A program made the translations under genes and the position numbers. This document shows positions 57,095-64,000 of a DNA stretch of 64,000 bases, in pieces. Each line of letters begins with the position of its first letter. Position 1 is the first letter of the stretch. This stretch comes from Atkinsonella hypoxylon (taxonomy: Eukaryota > Ascomycota > Sordariomycetes > Hypocreales > Clavicipitaceae). The DNA is taken from positions 124,001-188,000 of the forward strand of contig JFHB01000031.1 in assembly GCA_000729835.1 (NCBI GenBank), in the 5' to 3' direction. The notes beneath the pieces were generated by a model that saw nothing but the letters and a program-made list of their open reading frames with translations, did no database searches and had not been told where the DNA came from.

Positions 57095-58734
57095 CTACAC
57101 GTCCTTCGTAGTTGCTTCATACCTGGCACCCTGTTAGTTTCGATTGAACCAGTACACGTTGGTTTGCAGCAGCCTGGAGTTTCAGGAAACATACCTCTTG
57201 CCTCGGAAAGCCCATACGCCCCAATTGCCACAACTGATGTCTTGGGGATCCATGTCGTTCAAATCCCATCTCAAACTCCTGAAAATGTTTTCACCAGGCT
57301 CCAAGAGCACGTCGAATTCGCCACCTGATTCTTTATGAACCCATTCCACATCTCGCTCAAGATCAAACTGAGTGTACCCTGTCGAGATGATGGGCACCTT
57401 TGTCTCCAGAAGTAAAGGTAAGGTATCTTTCCACTCATGGCTGCTCGCGGGATGACCTAGACCGGGATGGAATAAGACGAAGCAATCAAAGTAAGGGTCA
57501 TACGGCGCAAAATGACCCGTTTTATGGATGGTATGATAGTAATCAACAATTGTGCTAATCTTCATCTTGTACCAAACGCGGTCCTCAACAATGGCGCCGA
57601 ACGGATTCGAGGGCGTACGCTCGGGCAGCGGGAACTCATCATCCCGATTCGCCATGCTCTCAGGCCCGATGAAGACCAGATGGAGTCTGGATTCGGGAAA
57701 AAGATGAGCCAACTGTACCCAAGCAGCTCGGGGAAGGGATGACTCAGCTCGAGCGCCGAGGATGAAAAGCCTAACGGGAGGCGGCTCGGGTCGAAGCTGA
57801 TCCACACTTGCGCCGCGTCCAGCTTTTGGAGGATGCAGATTGTATCTCAGAGCTGTTATTGAATGAGTAAACTGGCACAGTTACTTTGGGAATAAAAGGG
57901 TCACTCACCGCTGAAGCTCTTCAGGCCCTCCACTGTGAGGCGCTCTCCTTGCTTCATGCTATATGGACTAAGCTCATGCAAGACACTGCCGATGGTTATG
58001 GGATACGTGAGAAGACGAGTAATCTGCCTCATGGAACGATCGGAGTTGATAGCCTCAAACTCTCGAGTATACATGAAAGTATCCCAATTCGTCATATTCA
58101 CCGCAGCTTCGTCGAGCTGGAGATCGGGAAGATTGCCTTCCGAGAAGACACGCCCGGACCTGAGATCATGATCATCCTCATTTATCTGTCGTAGAGTATC
58201 ACAAATCTTAAGATGCTCGTCGTAGTGATCCATCCAATGTTCTTTGCTACAGTATACAGGAAGTCCGCAATCAGGGCATTCAAAATCGACGTGGCAAGGG
58301 GCTATGGTCCCGCTCGCTTGCTCTAAGCTATCAGCCATCGGTGCCACGGTGGGCAGTTTCGTTGGCTTATGATCAGGGTGAGGACAGAACGCGTGCTGAC
58401 GCATGAAGGCTGCTCGGCGGCGAAACTCTGGCACTGGTGATGAGGAAAAAGGATGGAAAAGATCATCTTGGCTCAGTCGGAGGATCGACGGAGTAGAAGA
58501 TCTACCCGGCGCTGCTGCCTCGGATTTTAGTTGAGTTCTTGTGGTGAAGTCCCGCGAACTTGAAGCCGGATTATTGTCAGTCAGCGCAGTCGTCCGTGTC
58601 GTGCTGAGCAGAGCACAGTTGCCGACACGTCTGTGAGGTGCTTTTGCGGGCCATTGTAGGGGACTCCGTCGATGGAGCGACGCGGAGCAGCGACGGCAAA
58701 CATTCGAGGCTGCTCTACGCAACATTGGCTCCAT
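57095..58734 (-). CDS. MSS51: MSS51, mitochondrial COX1 translational activator
   Basis: Minus strand, three exons: 58734-57909, 57852-57195 and 57122-57095, 503 residues. The N-terminus (MEPMLRRAASNVCRRCSASL, Arg-rich, no acidic residues after position 2) is a good mitochondrial presequence. A MYND-like zinc-binding region follows at about 114-178 (HAFCPHPDH, FECPDCGLPVYCSKEHWMDH, EHLKIC). Next come the family blocks NWDTFMYTREFEAINSDRSM, RLLTYPITIGSVLHE and, in exon 2, LHLVFIGPESM, VLFHPGLGHPASSHEW and SGGEFDVLLEPGENIFRSLRW. In yeast MSS51 binds COX1 mRNA and newly made Cox1 at the inner membrane. The third exon is only 28 nt (KRYEATTKDV end); it uses the second of two AGs behind CTAAC. The gene is divergent from RSE1 with 288 bp between start codons. 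Confidence 0.92.
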
Positions 58735-59022
58735 TGTTGGGCTGTGGCGGTTGCAACTCGCGACTGCAATAAGGTCGATGGAACGTTTTCAAATCCAGCT
58801 TTTCGGGCAGATAACGGAGCTGTCAAGGTCCCACACTCGATGCGCCGCATTAATAATTCCTCCAGGCAGCCGGCCGGCCCAAAAGATATCCACCCACAGA
58901 CAGAAGTTTCCGTAGCTTGTTCCACCTGAATATTGTAGCTTGAAAACATTCCCACGCGCTCTCCCACTGGCCATTTAAGCCCCTGTAAAGCCGCGCAGGC
59001 TGGACTGCGCCCAGATTGGACC
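58735..59022. promoter_or_regulatory. Bidirectional promoter MSS51 / RSE1
   Basis: 288 bp separate the two start codons, so both promoters and leaders share it. No TATA box is evident. Confidence 0.6.
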
Positions 59023-62000
59023 ATGGCGACTACTTCGAACATGTTCCTGTACTCGCTGACAGTCCAGCCACCGAACAATGTTGTTCAAGCGGTGCTGGGC
59101 CAGTTTGCAGGAACCAAGGAGCAGCTCATCATTACGGGCGCGGGCTCGCAGCTAACGCTACTACGACCAGACCCTTCTTTGGGTAAAGTCACGACTGTTT
59201 TATCCCATAATGTCTTTGGGATAATTCGATCACTTGCAGCTTTTCGTTTGGCAGGCAGCAGTAAAGGTAAGATTGCTTTCCCTTGTTCGCTTCTCCGGAC
59301 TACTATTCTATGTTTTGCTCCATATGTCTTGATAACTTAGCTTGTCATCCTGAACAACGAACGTAAAAAAAAATAAAAAAAATAAAAAATTTACTGACTA
59401 TGTTTCTCCATATAGATTATTTGATTCTTGCCACAGATTCAGGACGAATCACAATTGTCGAGTATTTGCCGGCGCAAAACCGCTTCTCCCGATTGCATCT
59501 GGAAACGTTTGGCAAGTCTGGCGTGCGACGAGTCATACCGGGCGAATACCTTGCCTGCGATCCCAAGGGTCGAGCCTGCTTGATTGCGTCCACCGAGAAG
59601 AACAAACTGGTCTATGTGTTGAATCGAAGTGCACAGGCAGAGCTGACCATATCATCACCCTTGGAAGCTCACAAACCTGGCGTGCTGGTCATTGCAATGA
59701 CCGCGCTAGATGTGGGATATGCAAATCCTGTATTTGCTGCCCTGGAGATTGATTACTCAGAGGTAGACCAGGACGCGACTGGTCAAGCTCTTGAGGAGGT
59801 CGAGACCCATTTGGTCTACTATGAACTCGACTTGGGCTTGAATCACGTCGTTCGAAAATGGTCAGAGCCCGTTGATCCCACGGCATCCCTCTTGTTTCAG
59901 GTACCTGGTGGCAATGACGGTCCCAGTGGAGTTCTTGTCTGCGGCGAGGAGAGCATTACCTACAGACATTCGAATCAAGACGCATTCCGCGTGCCGATTC
60001 CCCGAAGAAAAGGTGCCACGGAGGATCCTTCCCGGAAACGCACTATTGTATCCGGTGTGATGCACAAATTGAAGGGCAGTGCGGGGGCGTTCTTCTTCCT
60101 TTTACAGACTGAAGACGGTGATTTGCTGAAAGTGACCATCGATATGGTTGAGGACGACGATGGCAATCCAACAGGGGAAGTGCGAAGGCTTAAAATGAAA
60201 TATTTTGATACCGTTCCAGTCGCCGCGAGTTTGTGTATATTGAAGAGCGGCTTCCTCTACGTCGCCAGTCAGTTTGGAAATTTTGCCTTCTACCAATTTG
60301 AGAAGCTAGGTGATGATGACGACGAACTCGAATTCAGCAGCGACAATTTCCCTGTGGATCCTCACGCGTCTTATGACCCCGTATACTTTTATCCTCGGCC
60401 AGCTGAAAACCTGGCATTGGTCGAAAGTATTCCATCAATGAATCCATTGATGGACTGCAAAGTTGCCAACTTGACGGGCGAAGATGCTCCCCAGATTTAC
60501 ACCGTCTGTGGCAATGGTGCCCGAAGCACTTTCAGGATGTTGAGGCACGGGCTGGAAGTGAACGAAATCGTGGCGTCAGAACTGCCAGGCATTCCATCAG
60601 CAGTATGGACCCTCAAGCTCAACAGAGGGGAACAATACGATGCATACATTGTCTTGTCGTTTACTAACGGCACCCTTGTGCTAAGTATCGGCGAGACAGT
60701 CGAGGAAGTAAGTGATTCTGGCTTCTCAACCAGCGTACCCACGCTAGCAGCTCAGCTTTTGGGCGATGACGGCTTAATTCAAGTCCATCCGAAAGGCATC
60801 CGACATATTCGCAATGGTAAAATCAATGAATGGGACGCTCCTCAACATCGCTCCATCGTAGCTGCATCTACGAACGCCCACCAAGTTGCTATTGCACTCA
60901 GCTCGGGCGAAATCGTTTACTTCGAAATGGATTCAGACGGTTCACTTGCAGAGTATGACGAGAAGAAAGAAATGTTTGGCACTGCAACCTGCCTGAGCTT
61001 AGGAGAAGTCCCGGAGGGTCGAGTTCGCAGCTCGTTTCTCGCCGTAGGATGCGACGACTGTACCGTGCGTATCCTCAGTCTCGACCCAGACTCAACACTT
61101 GAGAGCAAGTCAGTGCAAGCGTTAACGGCGGCACCGTCCTCACTTGCGATTATAGCCATGGATGATTCGTCATCGGGTGGTTCTACTCTCTACCTCCACA
61201 TCGGCTTACATTCTGGTGTCTATCTACGTACAGTCCTCGATGAAGTGACTGGCGAGTTGACCGACACAAGACAAAAGTTTTTGGGTCCAAAGCAGGTTCG
61301 ACTTTTCCAGGTCACCGTCCAAGGAACCACCTGTGTTCTCGGTCTCAGTTCGCGGCCTTGGCTTGGATACTCTGACCCTATCACGAAGGGTTTTGTGGTA
61401 ACACCGCTCAACTATGTGGATCTGGAATGGGGATGGAATTTCAGCAGCGAGCAATGTGAAGAAGGTATCGTCGGAATTCAAGGCCAGTCTCTGAGGTGAG
61501 TCCAAATCCTATTCTTTGTTGCCGAAAATATACGAAGCCAAAATGATGAAGCTTTGGGATCCTATGCCTACGGGCTATGAGGCCTTCAATACGCATTTTT
61601 TTTTCCAATTGTTCCTACTGAAGTGGCATTCCCCCCCCCCCCTTTTTTTTTTTTTACCAATATCGAACACTTATAGTTATGAACAAATACTAAGAGTACT
61701 AGGATTTTCTCTATCGACCGCTTGGGTGATACTCTTACAGAGAAGTCCGTTGCTCTGACTTATACACCCAGAAAGCTCATCAAACACCCGGAGCAGCCCC
61801 TGTTCTACACCATCGAGAGCGACAACAACACACTACCACCGGATCTCCGAGCCCAGCTGTTAGCTGACCCTAACGTGGTCAATGGCGATGCAAAAATCCT
61901 GCCGCCTGAGGAATTCGGCTATCCTAGAGGCAATCATCGTTGGGCATCGTGTATTAGTGTGGTAGACCCTACATCCGAAGAGCCACAGGTTCTACAAACA

Positions 62001-63077
62001 GTAGACTTTGAAAACAATGAATCTGCTGTTAGCACGGCCATCGTTGCTTTTGCCAGCCAGGACAACGAGAGTTTCCTCATAGTCGGTACGGGTAAAGATA
62101 TGATAGTCAATCCTCGAAGTTTCTCTGAAGCATACATCTATGTCTATCGTTTCCAAGAAGACGGTCGGGAGCTTGAATACATCCATAAGACGAAAATAGA
62201 AGAACCACCGCTGGCACTACTGCCGTTCCAGGGCAAGCTTTTGGCAGGAGTTGGCAAAACACTGAGGATTTACGATCTTGGCATGCGTCAAATGCTGCGA
62301 AAAGCCCAAGCAGAAGTGGCACCGCAGCAGATTGTGTCGCTGAATACTCAAGGTAGTCGGATCATAGTCGGCGATGTCCAGCAAGGTGTGACTTATGTCA
62401 CCTATAAACCCGCCACCAACAAGCTGATACCTTTTGTGGATGATCACACTGCCAGGTGGACAACCTGCACAACTATGGTAGACTATGAATCAGTCGCCGG
62501 TGGAGACAAATTCGGCAATATATTTATTGTGCGATGTCCCGCGAAGGCAAGTGAAGAAGCTGATGAAGAGCAGTCCGGTTTACATCTGATGAATGCACGA
62601 GACTACCTTCATGGGACATCTCACCGTGTAGACTTGATGTGTCACTTCTATGCGCAAGATATCCCCACAAGCATGGCAAAAACCAGCTTGGTCGTCGGCG
62701 GCCAAGACGTGTTGTTATGGAGCGGACTCATGGGTACCATTGGCGTCTTCATTCCTCTCGTAAGTCGCGAGGATGCAGACTTTTTTCAAAGCCTTGAACA
62801 ACATCTCAGGACGGAGGATCCGCCTTTAGCCGGAAGAGATCATCTAATGTACCGTGGATACTACGCGCCTGTTAAAGGCGTCATTGACGGAGATCTTTGT
62901 GAGCGTTATACCCTGCTTCCCAACGATAAGAAGCAGATGATCGCAGGCGAATTAGATCGCTCAGTCCGGGAGATTGAGAGGAAAATTTCTGTGAGTGACA
63001 CCCTTGCATCTCGGTCCCAATGATGAAAGCAACGCTAACGATAATTGAAGGACATCCGCACTAGGTCTGCATTTTAA
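59023..63077 (+). CDS. RSE1: RSE1 / SF3B3 (SF3b130), U2 snRNP splicing factor
   Basis: Four exons: 59023-59266, 59416-61495, 61703-62990 and 63051-63077, 1212 residues, as in other fungi. The start MATTSNMFLYSLTVQPPNNV is typical. The protein is a three-propeller scaffold of the DDB1/CPSF160/SF3B3 family: an MMS1_N region (about residues 70-600) and a CPSF_A region (about 855-1185), with family blocks such as NRFSRLHLETFGKSGVRRVI, PGEYLACDPKGRACLIAS, HSGVYLRTVLDEVTGEL, GQSLRIFSIDRLG and GGDKFGNIFIVRCP. SF3b binds the branch region of introns in the nucleus. The last exon is 27 nt (DIRTRSAF), a layout typical for this gene in fungi as I recall. The 207-bp third intron contains adjacent C12 and T12 tracts (61630-61656). 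All junctions are GT-AG and in frame. It converges with the LysM gene. Confidence 0.97.
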
Positions 63078-63276
63078 AACTCCAATGTTTGTGTGTAAGA
63101 TACCAATTGATGCACTGTATGATAATTCTTCTTAACATCGTACGCGGCTGGAGTGGTGGCGTTGGCGCATATGGTCCTGGGTCCTTGGTAGACTATGCTT
63201 CTTACAAGTGTAAAAAATGCCAGAGAGGCACAATTTGAAGGTCTAATACCACGACTAATTTACATGGTATAATACT

Positions 63277-63942
63277 TTATCGTATACTAAGCCCTCGCCA
63301 AAATGGGCTTCTATTTCTTTGTTTCGATGTGGCTTTCGCAAATCCGTCTGCTGGATGCTCCCTCTCCCAAGCCTCATCGCCAAGATATGCCTCTACTGAA
63401 GAGCCTAGATCGTAGTTGGATTGCTCAAGGTATAAGACAGCGACACCATAGTCGGAAACTTTGCAAGACGTCATAAATCGCCTAATCTTGCTTTTCCGCA
63501 GCTCGTCCTCTTCTCCCTGGACCGGTCGTGGTGAGAGGCTCACTCCACCTTTGTAAAATTCCCCCGGAATTAAAATGGTCCGTCTGCCTAGAAGAAGATG
63601 GTCGCTTGTGATGTTATTTGCTCGTCGAAGAGCCGTCGCGGGGACTCCATACCGAAGTGACAAGGACGTGATACTATCATGCTCGTGGTTTAGAAAATGA
63701 AGCGTATCTCCAATCACAGCCTTTTCACCCTCGTCAAAACCCTGGTCCTTTGCGTTTGAAGGCCTTGGTCTTTCCCCTTTCGGGAGAGTATAGGGTGGTG
63801 GCGCAGATGGGAATTCTATCGTGCTTGCTTGCGATAGTGGAACGAGAGTGTAAGAGGGCGGATCCTTGAGGCGCTGTGGCAATGAGGTAGACGTGTTGGA
63901 CACTTGGCAGTAGGGACAATATTCAGCATACCGGGAGTTTTT
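63277..63942 (-). CDS. Intracellular LysM-domain protein, 5' end outside window
   Basis: The minus-strand exon runs from an acceptor (GCTTTAG at about 63943-63949) to the stop at 63277 and encodes 221 residues in phase 0; upstream exons lie beyond the window. It begins KNSRYAEYCPYCQVSNTSTS, so a CxxC zinc-ribbon end precedes the rest; the GTG-started ORF at 63903 is not the real start. A LysM motif follows: HDSITSLSLRYGVPATALRR, then ANNITSDHLLLGRRTILIP. The C-terminal RFMTSCKVSDYGVAVLYLEQ and following region resembles a UBA-like three-helix fold. No signal peptide is seen in this part, so it is not a classical secreted LysM effector. The role is unknown; the zinc-ribbon plus LysM layout recurs in ascomycetes as I recall. 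Confidence 0.85.
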   Translation of the reverse strand, partial: KNSRYAEYCPYCQVSNTSTSLPQRLKDPPSYTLVPLSQASTIEFPSAPPPYTLPKGERPRPSNAKDQGFDEGEKAVIGDTLHFLNHEHDSITSLSLRYGVPATALRRANNITSDHLLLGRRTILIPGEFYKGGVSLSPRPVQGEEDELRKSKIRRFMTSCKVSDYGVAVLYLEQSNYDLGSSVEAYLGDEAWEREHPADGFAKATSKQRNRSPFWRGLSIR

Positions 63943-64000
63943 CTAAAGCAGACGACACGGGTCAGTTGAATTTCTTTCGTCTTTCGCAGCGTGTAGAGGC

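Noticed and set aside
63277..63942. Considered as a secreted LysM effector
   Set aside because: The visible N-terminal part is a zinc-ribbon end (CPYC) rather than a signal peptide, and only one LysM is present.

Overview
The window reads as nuclear DNA of a filamentous ascomycete (Pezizomycotina). Genes carry short spliceosomal introns, mostly 50-160 bp, with GT...AG ends and CTAAC/CTGAC-like branch sites. The products include fungal-type NTO1, HOS4, MSS51, RSE1, a WSC-domain wall protein and a G-gamma subunit with a CaaX box. The wording of the eIF3a, HUB1 and DRG proteins makes me lean towards Sordariomycetes (perhaps Hypocreales), but this is a memory-based impression and not a proof.

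Layout, left to right. 1-1770 (+): 3' part of a leucine-rich-repeat protein. 3755-7446 (+): NTO1-type PHD-finger protein. 10886-12112 (+): protein phosphatase 1 catalytic subunit. 13025-13429 (-): Rdx/SelW-like CxxC protein. 14442-14843 (-): G-protein gamma subunit. 17525-18159 (-): RS-rich protein joined to a HUB1 ubiquitin-like domain across an apparent -1 frameshift. 18417-19105: a fold-back remnant of a Ty3/gypsy retrotransposon. 19579-22960 (+): eIF3a. 28731-30810 (+): secreted double-WSC protein. 32214-33272 (+): DFG10-like polyprenol reductase. 33346-34302 (-): ALKBH6-like dioxygenase. 36325-40909 (+): HOS4-like ankyrin protein. 41946-43908 (+): DRG1/RBG1 GTPase in seven exons. 50770-52545 (+): CENP-B-type HTH protein. 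53867-56493 (-): PXA-domain protein with one unusually long intron. 57095-58734 (-): MSS51. 59023-63077 (+): RSE1/SF3B3. 63277-63942 (-): LysM-domain protein, cut by the window edge.

Most of the content is conserved eukaryotic housekeeping: chromatin (NTO1, HOS4), signalling (PP1, G-gamma), splicing (RSE1, HUB1), translation (eIF3a, DRG1) and mitochondrial COX1 expression (MSS51). The genes are not an operon or a cluster; neighbours are functionally unrelated. Two gene-free stretches stand out (22961-28730 and 43909-50769), with only low-complexity tracts and short dispersed motifs visible. I see no biosynthetic cluster, no CRISPR array, no rRNA and no convincing tRNA.

The most interesting points are the HUB1 reading-frame break at an A_AAA_AAG heptamer followed by an ATGA stop/start overlap, the inverted duplication around a gypsy integrase fragment, the ALKBH6 metal-binding HxD motif sitting on a splice junction that lacks a canonical GT, and tandem splice acceptors directly behind branch sites in two genes. 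I did not find a clearly new biological system.
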